The translations under genes and the position numbers were made by a program. This document shows, piece by piece, positions 1 through 7,468 of a stretch of 36,412 nt of DNA (positions within the stretch are counted from its first letter, which is position 1; the number at the start of each line of letters is the position of its first letter). The stretch lies in the NCBI GenBank assembly GCA_945861675.1, contig CAMAVY010000018.1:1-36412 (forward strand). The letters are read 5' to 3'. Below the pieces are notes generated by a model. That model made no database searches and had not been told where the DNA came from. It saw only the letters and a program-made list of their open reading frames with translations. The stretch comes from Klebsiella pneumoniae. GTDB taxonomy: Bacteria; Pseudomonadota; Gammaproteobacteria; Pseudomonadales; Azotimanducaceae.

Positions 1-1
1 A

Positions 2-40
2 CGCAGGCTGAGTCCTGCAGAAGGCGGGACTCAGCCTGCG
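2..40. repeat. Perfect 14-bp inverted repeat at window start
   Basis: Positions 2-15 (cgcaggctgagtcc) are the exact reverse complement of positions 27-40, with an 11-nt loop. It lies downstream of the minus-strand membrane-protein genes, so it may end their transcript. No T-run follows either arm inside the window, so a terminator role is inferred only from position and stem strength. It could also be a dispersed palindromic repeat. From 41 to 262 I see no convincing gene. Confidence 0.6.
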
Positions 41-262
41 AAACCCTGCGGCCGCCATCACGCCATCACTTCAAATAGCCGACGACGTGGCTCGTGGCAG
101 TGATCAGCCCAGGCATACGTCATACGAGTTTGGCGAGTTGCGATGCCAATGGACGCGGCCGAAGCGCTGTGATCATCAGTCCTGATCACACCGAGTGGAC
201 GGAATCCGTGGTCTTGCCAGCTCGCGATGCGCGCCAGCCGGTCCATCGCATTTTCGGCTTCG

Positions 263-784
263 CTATGGCTGCATCAACTGTCGCTGCCGGTCAGTGTCGC
301 GGACACTGGCATCGCGTTGCTCCTTGCGCATGCTGTGCACGGCCACGACAAACCAGCGCAGCAGAATCAGAACAGCGATGGACGAGATTGCAACTGCCGG
401 TGCGCCAAGGAAGAAAAGCTCTGCGCCCTGAGCTTCAAGCGCTTCGTTGAACAGATGAATTGTCCAGTCCAAAGCGATCAGTGGGGCGCCGAGATAGACG
501 CATAGAAGAATCGCGAAGACATGCGCATTGGGTCGCGGCGGTCGCTTGCCCTGTTTTACTGAGTCGATGGCGCGAAGCGCCGTGCTGTCGAATTGATCTG
601 GCGAGAGGTGCTGTTGCAACGCCGCAAGGAAGTTCTGTTGTCCCCTCAGCCGAAGCAGGTTACAGGCAGTTTCTCCACAGCGAAGGTGCAGCAACAGCGC
701 CGGTGAACGGTAGCGATAGCGCACATGTTCAACCTCGTTCCAGGCGGACAGCAGCCGACGTTTGAGCACGCGCGCCAACGACAT
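263..784 (-). CDS. Small membrane protein, copy 2 of a duplicated module (173 aa)
   Basis: Unrecognised protein. The N-terminal half (about residues 15-55) is soluble and reads like a short beta-rich domain, with a YRYRSPALLLHL segment and RGQQNFL. The second half has two hydrophobic segments, around residues 88-105 and 125-145. The second ends ILLRWFVVAVHSMRKEQR, followed by a charged tail ending RQLMQP. The gene at 1008-1526 is clearly a paralogue: it shares YRYRxPALLL, LxCGxTA, RGQxxFL, ILLRWFVV and a QLM ending. The start lies 3 nt after the stop of the preceding small gene (TGA GGT ATG), so translation is probably coupled. The N-terminal half might be a PH-like membrane-associated domain, but that is a guess. 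Function unknown. Confidence 0.75.
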   Translation of the reverse strand: MSLARVLKRRLLSAWNEVEHVRYRYRSPALLLHLRCGETACNLLRLRGQQNFLAALQQHLSPDQFDSTALRAIDSVKQGKRPPRPNAHVFAILLCVYLGAPLIALDWTIHLFNEALEAQGAELFFLGAPAVAISSIAVLILLRWFVVAVHSMRKEQRDASVRDTDRQRQLMQP

Positions 785-787
785 ACC

Positions 788-976
788 TCAGGTGCCGTAG
801 TGGTGCCTCACGCGGAGCGCGACCAGCAGCAGACAGATGGCGAGCGCGGTCATCGAGAAACGCAACGCCTCGGAACTTGGCGAGATGTGCTCGCCCGTGA
901 GCCACACTGTGATGACCAGGGCGTCGTCCAGGAGCCACACAATCAGACCCTCGCCGAAGAAAAACACATCTGCCAT
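788..976 (-). CDS. Very small membrane protein, first gene of module copy 2 (62 aa)
   Basis: A 62-residue protein with two hydrophobic stretches (about residues 9-27 and 38-54) and a basic C-terminus, RVRHHYGT. No known family recognised. The gene sits between the two larger paralogues and its stop is 3 nt before the start of the 263-784 gene. The small gene at 1530-1787 has the same position relative to the other paralogue, also has two hydrophobic segments and ends with a similar basic His/Arg motif. Because of that conserved arrangement I accept this short gene as real. The ATG at 976 has no obvious Shine-Dalgarno sequence, so the start could be slightly different. Confidence 0.55.
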   Translation of the reverse strand: MADVFFFGEGLIVWLLDDALVITVWLTGEHISPSSEALRFSMTALAICLLLVALRVRHHYGT

Positions 977-1007
977 CGAGTTGCGCGCTGCGTGTGAGCA
1001 GCGGGCA

Positions 1008-1526
1008 CTACGTCCGCATGAGCTGCTGCTGATGTTCGAGGCCTTCCGCGCGGGCTTCCCGCAACTCCGTTCGGTGCCGATGAATGCCGACCACGAACCA
1101 ACGCAACAGAATCAGATGTGCGAGCAGTGCCAGGCCAATCACGATGTTCGCGATGTACATCTCTCCGACCGCCGGCGCAGCGTGCTGGTGCACGATGTAG
1201 AGCGACCAGTCGCGCAGACACAATGAGACTGTCAGATACACGCTGCTGCCGATGACGACGCGATTGCGGTTCGGCCATGGCGGTGCGTCACCCGATTGCA
1301 CGGCGGCGATCGAGCGGTGCGCGCTGCGCGAGCACACCTGTCGCGTCACGTGTGTGAACAAAGTGTCCAGGAATTCGGGTTGTCCGCGCATGCCGAAGGG
1401 AATGCTGGCAGTTGCCCCGCAGCCGAGGCGCAGCAGCAATGCTGGGTGGCGGTAGCGGTAGCTCACACGTTTGATGTCGGTCCATGGGAACCACAGCGGG
1501 CGGCGAAACGCTCGACCCACATGCAT
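1008..1526 (-). CDS. Small membrane protein, copy 1 of a duplicated module (172 aa)
   Basis: Paralogue of the gene at 263-784, of nearly identical length. A soluble N-terminal part (YRYRHPALLLRLGCGATA, RGQPEFLDTL) is followed by two hydrophobic segments, around residues 88-105 and 122-145. The second ends LILLRWFVVGIHRHRTELR, then a charged tail ending QQQLMRT. The ATG follows the stop of the 85-aa gene by 3 nt (TGA GGC ATG), almost the same junction as in the second module copy (TGA GGT ATG). The protein is predicted to sit in the inner membrane. Function is unknown, and nothing in the sequence indicates enzyme activity. Confidence 0.75.
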   Translation of the reverse strand: MHVGRAFRRPLWFPWTDIKRVSYRYRHPALLLRLGCGATASIPFGMRGQPEFLDTLFTHVTRQVCSRSAHRSIAAVQSGDAPPWPNRNRVVIGSSVYLTVSLCLRDWSLYIVHQHAAPAVGEMYIANIVIGLALLAHLILLRWFVVGIHRHRTELREARAEGLEHQQQLMRT

Positions 1527-1529
1527 GCC

Positions 1530-1787
1530 TCAGGCGTCAAAGCTATGGCGGTGTCGCACGATACGGACGAACTGCCAGAGCAGCATCGAAAACCCTGCCG
1601 CAATGATGAACAGCTCCGATGCATTCCTGAGTTCGCGTGCGTCTGAACCTGCTGTGAAGTGCGGCGCCGTTACTGCCACGTACAGGCCGAGCAGCAGAAA
1701 CGAGACTGGCAGCCAATCAATATCGGCTCTGGACGGCCGAAGCTGAGCGGGCTCATGGCCGACCCATGCGCGCAGCGCCGCCCTCAC
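1530..1787 (-). CDS. Very small membrane protein, first gene of module copy 1 (85 aa)
   Basis: An 85-residue protein from a GTG start 29 nt after the stop of the upstream acyl-CoA-synthetase-like gene, on the same strand. Residues about 26-43 (LPVSFLLLGLYVAVTAPHF) and 58-75 (LFIIAAGFSMLLWQFVRI) are hydrophobic, and the C-terminus is basic (RHRHSFDA). It is the positional counterpart of the 62-aa protein at 788-976, with a longer N-terminus. The Shine-Dalgarno is weak, and no in-frame ATG is available near the N-terminus. The four genes 1787 to 263 look like one transcription unit, possibly continuing from the synthetase gene. Function unknown. Confidence 0.6.
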   Translation of the reverse strand: MRAALRAWVGHEPAQLRPSRADIDWLPVSFLLLGLYVAVTAPHFTAGSDARELRNASELFIIAAGFSMLLWQFVRIVRHRHSFDA

Positions 1788-1816
1788 GTGGCCTGTAGCT
1801 GCCCGGTAGCGCGCCG

Positions 1817-3517
1817 TCAGCCCGCCGCCTCCACATTCAACGTCTCGCGCAGCTGGCGCTTCAGGAACTTGCCGCTGGCATTGCGCGGAATGGCTTCGTT
1901 CAGGAACCAGACATAGCGCGGCACTTTGTGCTTGGCCATCAAGCCTGCAAGGTGATTGCGCAACGCATCGGCGTTCAACGCCTGCCCTTCACGCAGCAGC
2001 ACGGCAATGCCAACTTCTTCACCAAGGCGCGCGTCCGGAACGCCGAACACGCAGCATTCCGCAACAGCCGCGTGGCGATAGGTGACAGCTTCAACCTCTG
2101 CGCAGTACACGTTCTCGCCGCCACGCAGCACCATGTCCTTCTTGCGGTCCACGATGTAGATGAAGCCATCTGCATCCAGACGCGCGATGTCGCCGGTATG
2201 CAGCCAGCCGTCGGTGATCGACTCTGCAGTGGCTTCCGGGCGATTGATGTAACCCTTGATCACGGGTGATCCGCGCACCCACAGTTCGCCGACGCTGCCT
2301 TCGGGCACGGTGTTGCCTTCATCGTCGACACACTTCGTTTCGTACACGGGCATCGCGGGGCCCGCGCTGTCGGGACGATCGACGAAGAAGTCGGCCGAGA
2401 TCGATGTGATGATGCCGCAGGTTTCCGTCATGCCGTAGCCTGTGCCGGGGCGCGCGGTCTTCACGGCGCTGTCGATCTTGTGCACGAGGTCGGGCGGCAA
2501 CTGCGCGCCGCCGCCTGACAGCGCGGTCATGCTCGATGTGTCGTAGTTGCTGAAGTCGGGATGCGAAATGAGTTCGCGCGCCATCACCGGCACGCCGCTC
2601 ATGCTGGTCACGCGCTCCTGGGCAATCAGCTTCAGCGCATCGAGCGCGTCCCAGCGATACATCAGTACCATCTTTCCGCCTGCAGCGGTCGTGGCGTATG
2701 CGCCGCAATTGTTTGCAGTCACGTGAAACAACGGTGTGGTCAGCAACGTGACCGGCATTGGCGGCGCTGCATTGGGATCTGGCACTACGCCGGTTGCGCG
2801 CTGTGTGGCCAGTGCTTGTGCCTGGCCGCCGAACATCAGGTTCCACAGGTTGGCAACGCAGCCGCGTTGTGTGAGCTGCGCGCCCTTCGGGAAACCAGTG
2901 GTGCCAGACGTGTAGAAGATGCACGCGTCTGCATCGGGATCAACGTTGACGTCGGGCATGCTGCCGCCGTGCGCCAGCACGGTTTCGTATGCGGTGATGC
3001 CGGCTGCTGCGGCATCCAGGCGCGTGCCGACCAGGTGCACGCCTTCGGTCATGTGTGGGCGCTCGCGCAGCCGTGCCAACCGATCTGCGTCGCAGAACAG
3101 CACCTTCGGCGCTGCGTCTTTCATGACGTACTCAAGTTCTTCGGTCACCCACCAGGCATTCATGCCGACGGCCGCGACGCCGAGGCTGACGCAGGCCCAG
3201 TAGATCAACATCCATTCGGGATAGTTGCGCATGGCAATCGCCACGCGGTCGCCGGGTTGCACACCATTGGCGATCAGCCAGCTGGCAATGCTGTCCACTG
3301 CCTTGTGTGCCTGGGCGTAGGTGACGCGTTCGTGCTGATAGACCATGTAGTCGCGATCGGCGAACTGCCGCGTGCTGGTCCAGATGTCGCGCACGGTCGG
3401 CGGCGCCAGCTTGTAACTGCGTGTGGGCACACCGCGCAGATTGATGACTTCCAACTCGAAGGGTGCGCCGGGCGCTGTGAGTTCAGTCCACACCTGTTTC
3501 AGTTCACGGTAATGCAT
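1817..3517 (-). CDS. Class I adenylate-forming enzyme (fatty acyl-CoA synthetase-like, 566 aa)
   Basis: Member of the ANL/AMP-binding superfamily, which activates a carboxylic acid with ATP to acyl-AMP and then usually acyl-CoA. Visible motifs are the phosphate-binding YTSGTTGFPKG (residues 202-212), YGMTETCG (361-368), TGD (441-443), the hinge RKKDMVLRGGENV (458-470) and the catalytic lysine in PRNASGK (K550). Length is normal for medium- or long-chain acyl-CoA ligases. I chose the ATG at 3517 because it begins a standard family N-terminus and has an AAGAGA ribosome site. The open frame continues 60 codons upstream from a GTG, but that part is Arg/Cys-rich and family-unlike. The substrate cannot be read from the sequence. 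It is transcribed toward the small membrane-protein module. Confidence 0.92.
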   Translation of the reverse strand: MHYRELKQVWTELTAPGAPFELEVINLRGVPTRSYKLAPPTVRDIWTSTRQFADRDYMVYQHERVTYAQAHKAVDSIASWLIANGVQPGDRVAIAMRNYPEWMLIYWACVSLGVAAVGMNAWWVTEELEYVMKDAAPKVLFCDADRLARLRERPHMTEGVHLVGTRLDAAAAGITAYETVLAHGGSMPDVNVDPDADACIFYTSGTTGFPKGAQLTQRGCVANLWNLMFGGQAQALATQRATGVVPDPNAAPPMPVTLLTTPLFHVTANNCGAYATTAAGGKMVLMYRWDALDALKLIAQERVTSMSGVPVMARELISHPDFSNYDTSSMTALSGGGAQLPPDLVHKIDSAVKTARPGTGYGMTETCGIITSISADFFVDRPDSAGPAMPVYETKCVDDEGNTVPEGSVGELWVRGSPVIKGYINRPEATAESITDGWLHTGDIARLDADGFIYIVDRKKDMVLRGGENVYCAEVEAVTYRHAAVAECCVFGVPDARLGEEVGIAVLLREGQALNADALRNHLAGLMAKHKVPRYVWFLNEAIPRNASGKFLKRQLRETLNVEAAG

Positions 3518-3637
3518 GGGGTATCTCTTGCTGTGCGAGTGTTGTGCGGGCGCGTTGCGTCTGCGGTGCTGGGTCGCGGCGCAGCTTGACCAGGCGCGCC
3601 AGCGGGGCGCGGATTGGTAACCGAAGTGCTGGCGCGT

Positions 3638-3670
3638 GCGCAAGCAGAACGGCGCGCGCAAGCAGAACGG
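3638..3670. repeat. 15-bp direct repeat, period 18
   Basis: The 15-mer gcgcaagcagaacgg occurs at 3638-3652 and again at 3656-3670. It abuts the strong inverted repeat at 3669-3703 in the gap between the haloperoxidase and acyl-CoA-synthetase genes. No function is evident. Confidence 0.5.
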
Positions 3671-3703
3671 GCGCGTGCACATGGGTTGGATGTGCACGCG
3701 CCC
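3669..3703 (-). terminator. Perfect 14-bp hairpin downstream of the haloperoxidase gene
   Basis: Positions 3669-3682 (gggcgcgtgcacat) are exactly complementary to 3690-3703, with a 7-nt loop. It lies about 70 nt past the haloperoxidase stop, read on the minus strand. There is no long U-run after it, only a T-containing stretch. A transcript-ending or mRNA-stabilising role is inferred from strength and position. Confidence 0.45.
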
Positions 3704-3774
3704 GATCTTGCAGTCGTGAGACCTGAGCTGACGCCGGTCGCGTCCGTGAGGACGCGGGCTGGCGCAGCTAGCCG

Positions 3775-5322
3775 TCAGTCGCGGTCGTTTGATCGCAGCG
3801 GTTGAAACGCGTTGCGGAACACCAGGTCCGCGACATTCCGGCCCTGTGCGATGCCATCGCTCTTGTCGAACGACCAGTGGATGCCGAGGTACATGCGGCT
3901 CTGACCGTTCTCTTCTTCGGCCTGTGACAGCGACGCGAAGGAACGCGGCTTCAACGGCCGCACGTTGCCCTGGTTGTCGCGCGTCTCCCCGTTGAACTCA
4001 TCCGAGACGAAGCTGAAGCGAATGTTGTCGCGGCCGTAGAAGCGGCGCAGTGTCTGGAACAGGGCGCCGCCGAATGCTGCGTGGCCCGAGGGATAGGCCG
4101 GGAACGGCGGTGTGAAGTTCGGGCCATTCAGGTTGCTGGCGGGTGCGCCGAGCGGCATGAACTGGGTGTCGCCCACGGTGCCCGCATTGCCGTCGCCGAT
4201 GCCGCTGGGGCCGGTACCCGCATCAGACTCACGAATGCCGGTTACCGGCCGCCAGAATTGATAGAAGTACTTCGACTCCCACGCGGCGATGGCAGTGTCG
4301 GCCATCGCGGTGTTGATCATCGCCAGCAGGCGCGCCAGTTCCACCTCGTTGGTGCCCATCTGCTCTGCGATCTGCATGGCAATCTGGTTATACAGGCGCG
4401 GCGGTGCACACATGCTTGGCGTGCCATCGTAGGCCCAGAAGATGCCGATCTCTTCCTGCTCTGCGGTGCGCTGGGTTGGCGTGGTCAGATCGTCGCCGCC
4501 CACTGCCTTGGTTTCATTGAACGCGGTTGCATATGCAGCGCTATCCAGCGCGGGCGGCGGCGGAATGCGGAACTGTTCGGCGCTGCGCATCACAAACGGC
4601 GCAACTTCCTTCCAACGTGCTCCCAATGCGATGGGCACGCGGCTGACCGGGTCCTGGCGCCATTTGCCCGGCGCATCACTGGTGAAGAAATCGATGCCGA
4701 GGCGCGGCTCGCTGTGGTTTGAACCGTCGTTGTTTCGGCGCGCCAGGATGGCGGCAGCGGCACGCTTTCCAAGTGCAATGCCACGCGTTTCGGCGCGGCC
4801 ATCGCGGATGCGTTGCAGATCGGCCGCCAGAGCTTCATCGAAGTGCGGCTTCTGCGATGGAAACAGTGCGCTGAGCGTGTCGTGCGCGGCTTGCGCGACT
4901 GCAGCGATGCGCGACGTGTCCTCTGCTGCGCGCACACGCAGCGCGTAGGCCTTGTAACGAGGCTCGATGGCGTTGACGGCATCGAACATTGCGATGTGCA
5001 CGATGGCGATGGCGCGGCTGGCGCGTGCCGGGCCGAGCTGCTCGCCAAACACGCGGCTGTCACCCGGTGCCACCGGCGTGTGATCGAGGCCGCTGGCGTC
5101 GATAGAAATTGCGTTCCAATGACCGACTACGGAGTAACCGCCACGGTGCCGGCGCTCGCTGTCTGCCGCCTCGGCATTCGGTTGCGCGCTGTATTGACCG
5201 CCGAGGGCGTCGCGATGACCGCGCGGGAAGCCACTCGGACTGTCAGCCGAGGCTGCGGGCGCGAACGTGAGCGCGCTGAGCGCGACGAAGCAGAAGGTCG
5301 AAACGACCAATCGGGCTTTCAT
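3775..5322 (-). CDS. Exported vanadium-dependent haloperoxidase (PAP2 superfamily, 515 aa)
   Basis: The full vanadate-binding signature of vanadium haloperoxidases is present: KYFYQFWRP (K351, R358), PSGH (411-414) and SRMYLGIHWSFD (R476, H482). In characterised members the last histidine covalently holds vanadate, and the PSGH histidine acts in catalysis. Such enzymes use hydrogen peroxide to oxidise halides; many bacterial relatives have untested activity and could instead be phosphatase-like. Residues 1-26 form a signal peptide (basic start, hydrophobic core, APAASA cleavage site), so it should work in the periplasm or outside. I chose the ATG at 5322; an in-frame TTG four codons upstream also exists. 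Length fits bacterial members. No halogenase partner or biosynthetic cluster is nearby. Confidence 0.9.
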   Translation of the reverse strand: MKARLVVSTFCFVALSALTFAPAASADSPSGFPRGHRDALGGQYSAQPNAEAADSERRHRGGYSVVGHWNAISIDASGLDHTPVAPGDSRVFGEQLGPARASRAIAIVHIAMFDAVNAIEPRYKAYALRVRAAEDTSRIAAVAQAAHDTLSALFPSQKPHFDEALAADLQRIRDGRAETRGIALGKRAAAAILARRNNDGSNHSEPRLGIDFFTSDAPGKWRQDPVSRVPIALGARWKEVAPFVMRSAEQFRIPPPPALDSAAYATAFNETKAVGGDDLTTPTQRTAEQEEIGIFWAYDGTPSMCAPPRLYNQIAMQIAEQMGTNEVELARLLAMINTAMADTAIAAWESKYFYQFWRPVTGIRESDAGTGPSGIGDGNAGTVGDTQFMPLGAPASNLNGPNFTPPFPAYPSGHAAFGGALFQTLRRFYGRDNIRFSFVSDEFNGETRDNQGNVRPLKPRSFASLSQAEEENGQSRMYLGIHWSFDKSDGIAQGRNVADLVFRNAFQPLRSNDRD

Positions 5323-5726
5323 GGCATGTTCCAAACGGGGGTTGTGTTCATGCGTTATGCCGGCCAGTCGTATTGCCGGGCGCTGCAGATGTCGTGCTGG
5401 GTCCGCGTGTCCTGCGCGAATCAGGTAGCCCTGGGAGGTTGCCCTGCTCGGCAGCCCTGGGGCTCATGCTGAATCTTGCCATTGAAATTCCAACACAGAC
5501 ACGCGTTGTGCGCTGTGCTGTGTCTGTATGGGCTTGTTCGCCACACATTGCCCTTTCATGACAGGGCTTTTCCATGTCCGCGCGGGCACCGCGCCGGCCT
5601 CGGGTCGTTGTCAGCGGGCAGGTTTTGATCAGCGGTCCAGGACTTGTCCGTGTGCAACGCGTGGCTGGACAACAACTGCCCTGATCTGATCTTCTGCGAC
5701 CACGCGAAATCTCAACGGGAGAGGTA
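5323..5726. other. Divergent intergenic region, haloperoxidase / ThuA-like gene
   Basis: About 400 bp without a convincing gene, holding the promoters of two divergent genes. An 8-bp inverted repeat (acagacac at 5495-5502, gtgtctgt at 5520-5527) has its arms 25 bp apart centre to centre and could be an operator. A short hairpin (gccct 5550-5554, agggc 5563-5567) followed by TTTT is too weak to call. I cannot place confident -35/-10 boxes. Confidence 0.4.
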
Positions 5727-6557
5727 ATGAGCAAGCCGATTTCTGTCCTGATCGTGTCCAAGGGCCACGACTTCAATCACGACTCCTTTCTGGCGATGTT
5801 TCCCGGCATGGCGGGCATCACAACCACACTGGTACAGCAGCCGGCCGCACAGGTCGTGCTGGCGGCGGAATCTGCTGCTGCATACGACTGCGTGTTGTTC
5901 TACGACATGAGCGGCATTCCGGGCATCGGGCTGCTGCACGACGGCGCCAACGATTCAGGTGTGCCGCCGCCGATGTATCGCGCTGCAATCGAAGCGCTGC
6001 TGAAACGCGGCACGGGCATCGTGATGATCAATCACGCCACGGTGTCATGGCCGGAGTGGCCGCTGTGGCGGCAGATTCATGGCAGCTCGTTCATGTTGCG
6101 CAGCGGCAAGCTGGATGGCGTGGACGTGCCGGGTTCAGGCTATCGCGGTGGCCACGGCCCGTTGCCGAGCGCCAAGATCAAACTGAAGCCGGTCGTGGCC
6201 CATCCTGTGTTGGCGGGTCTTGAAGACGGGTTCGAGATCAGCGATGAGCTGTATCTGAAAACCGCAGGCTTTGAGTCGCGCGTTGTGCCGTTGCTGCGCG
6301 GCGAGTACGAGTTCGTGGCCAGCAATTTCACAGCGCCGCCGTTGGCACCGCCGGCCGAGCAGGCCAGCTGGAATCATCCGCCCGGCAGCAACCTGATCGT
6401 CTGGGCGAACTCCGCGGGCGCGAGCCCGGTCGTGGTGTCGGATGTGGGCGATGCGCCGCCGGCCTATGAGAATCCAGCCTATCGAAGGTTCATCGAAAAC
6501 GCGTTGCGCTGGGTGTCGTCGGAAGAGGCGCGGACCTGGGCGGCGTCGCGGCGCTGA
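5727..6557 (+). CDS. ThuA-like domain protein (276 aa)
   Basis: Resembles the ThuA family, a class I glutamine-amidotransferase-like fold named from a trehalose-utilisation locus. Seen features are an N-terminal beta strand with GHDFNHDSF, a central VLFYDMSG strand, GIVMINHAT, and the family-typical FEISDELYLKT near residue 173. The C-terminal part contains a NPAYRRFIENALRWV helix, also typical. The strong ribosome site (GGGAGAGG) decides the ATG start. No signal peptide is visible, so it is probably cytoplasmic. The gene appears monocistronic: a divergent gene lies upstream and a convergent gene downstream. Reaction and substrate are unknown for most of this family, and the neighbours here give no clear hint. 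Confidence 0.8.
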   Translation: MSKPISVLIVSKGHDFNHDSFLAMFPGMAGITTTLVQQPAAQVVLAAESAAAYDCVLFYDMSGIPGIGLLHDGANDSGVPPPMYRAAIEALLKRGTGIVMINHATVSWPEWPLWRQIHGSSFMLRSGKLDGVDVPGSGYRGGHGPLPSAKIKLKPVVAHPVLAGLEDGFEISDELYLKTAGFESRVVPLLRGEYEFVASNFTAPPLAPPAEQASWNHPPGSNLIVWANSAGASPVVVSDVGDAPPAYENPAYRRFIENALRWVSSEEARTWAASRR

Positions 6558-6570
6558 CCGAGCTTTCTGC

Positions 6571-6679
6571 CTTGGGGGCGCTGCTTCCGGCGACCGCTCT
6601 CGCTTCGCGAGCACGTCCCTGTGGCGCTGAGCTCGGCACATCCATGTGCCTCTACGTCGCCGGAAACAGCGCCCCCAAG
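6571..6679. repeat. 109-bp structured intergenic element (long stem with internal hairpins)
   Basis: Arms 6571-6593 and 6657-6679 are complementary over 23 bp with one mismatch. In minus-strand RNA that mismatch becomes a G-U pair, so the stem is fully pairable. The 63-nt interior holds further small hairpins: ctcgc/gcgag (6599-6611), cac/gtg (6612-6623) and ggcaca/tgtgcc (6635-6650). The overall shape is cloverleaf-like. It lies between two convergent genes (ThuA-like and FrnE-like) and may serve as a two-way terminator or be a copy of a dispersed repeat. Confidence 0.6.
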
Positions 6680-6753
6680 ACACGCACGGTCAGCGCGGCG
6701 GGGCTGACGATCGCGTTGTGATCGTCAGGCGCAACTCAGTGAAATCGTTTTGG

Positions 6754-7401
6754 CTAGGCGCTCGCAGCGATCTCGCGCAAAGCCTGCACAAACACTTCCG
6801 GCGGCTGGCCGCCTTCGATCAGGTGGCGGCGATTTACGACTACGGCTGGCACCGCGTGTATGCCTGCGCGCAGCCATTGTTGTTCTTCTGCGCGCACGTC
6901 GTCCGCGTACTCGTTGCTTGCCAGGATCTGTGCTGCACGCAAACCGTCCATGCCGACGCTGGTCGCAATGGTAATCAGCTCAGCGTGGTCGCTCGGGTTG
7001 CGGCCCTGGCCGTGATACGCCTCGAGCAACGCGCGCTTGAGTTCGTGTTGATGACCCACCAGACCTGCCCAATGCAGCAGGCGATGCGCGTCGAAGGTGT
7101 TCCAGATGCGTGATCGTTCGCCAAACGTGAAGCCAAGTGCTTCCCCACGTGCACGAATGTTGGCGCGCGCCGCGGTGAACTGGTCGGGTGAGCCGCCGTA
7201 CTTCTTCGCGAGGTGCTCGTTCACGTCTTCGCCTTCAGGCGCCATCTGCGGGTTCAGTTCGAACGGCTGAAATGTGATTTCAGCCTGTATCTCGTTGCTC
7301 AGCGTGGCAAGTGCACGCTCGAGGCCCGCGAGTCCGATGACGCACCAGGGGCATGCCACATCGGAGACGAAGTCGATCTGCAGTGCTGCTTTGTTCGGCA
7401 T
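6754..7401 (-). CDS. FrnE/DsbA-family thioredoxin-fold protein (215 aa)
   Basis: Member of the FrnE-like subgroup of the DsbA superfamily (DSBA-like thioredoxin domain; includes 2-hydroxychromene-2-carboxylate isomerase relatives). The active-site CPWC is at residues 17-20 within FVSDVACPWCVIG, exactly where FrnE proteins carry it. Near the C-terminus, GIHAVPAVVVN contains the cis-proline loop expected of the fold. Length is normal. The ATG at 7401 starts just before the first beta strand; the open frame runs 18 codons further to a TTG, but that part is not family-like. No signal peptide, so a cytoplasmic redox or isomerase role is likely. It is the last gene of a three-gene minus-strand group, 67 bp after the luciferase-like gene. 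Confidence 0.88.
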   Translation of the reverse strand: MPNKAALQIDFVSDVACPWCVIGLAGLERALATLSNEIQAEITFQPFELNPQMAPEGEDVNEHLAKKYGGSPDQFTAARANIRARGEALGFTFGERSRIWNTFDAHRLLHWAGLVGHQHELKRALLEAYHGQGRNPSDHAELITIATSVGMDGLRAAQILASNEYADDVRAEEQQWLRAGIHAVPAVVVNRRHLIEGGQPPEVFVQALREIAASA

Positions 7402-7468
7402 GATTGTGTAACTCACACGTTTGCATGTGGAATGTTTGTCGCGGTGCTCGCGCAATGGCGCGCAGTGT

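Noticed and set aside
58-246. 62-codon open frame on the minus strand after the 173-aa membrane-protein gene
   Set aside because: No family resemblance, no ribosome site and no counterpart after the paralogous gene at 1008-1526; composition fits chance in GC-rich DNA.
2561-3589. 342-codon open frame antisense to the acyl-CoA-synthetase-like gene
   Set aside because: It is a His/Ala/Cys-rich shadow frame opposite strongly conserved motifs.
3518-3697. 60-codon N-terminal extension of the acyl-CoA-synthetase-like gene
   Set aside because: Begins at GTG, is Arg/Cys-rich and contains translated direct and inverted repeats; the ATG at 3517 gives a normal family start.
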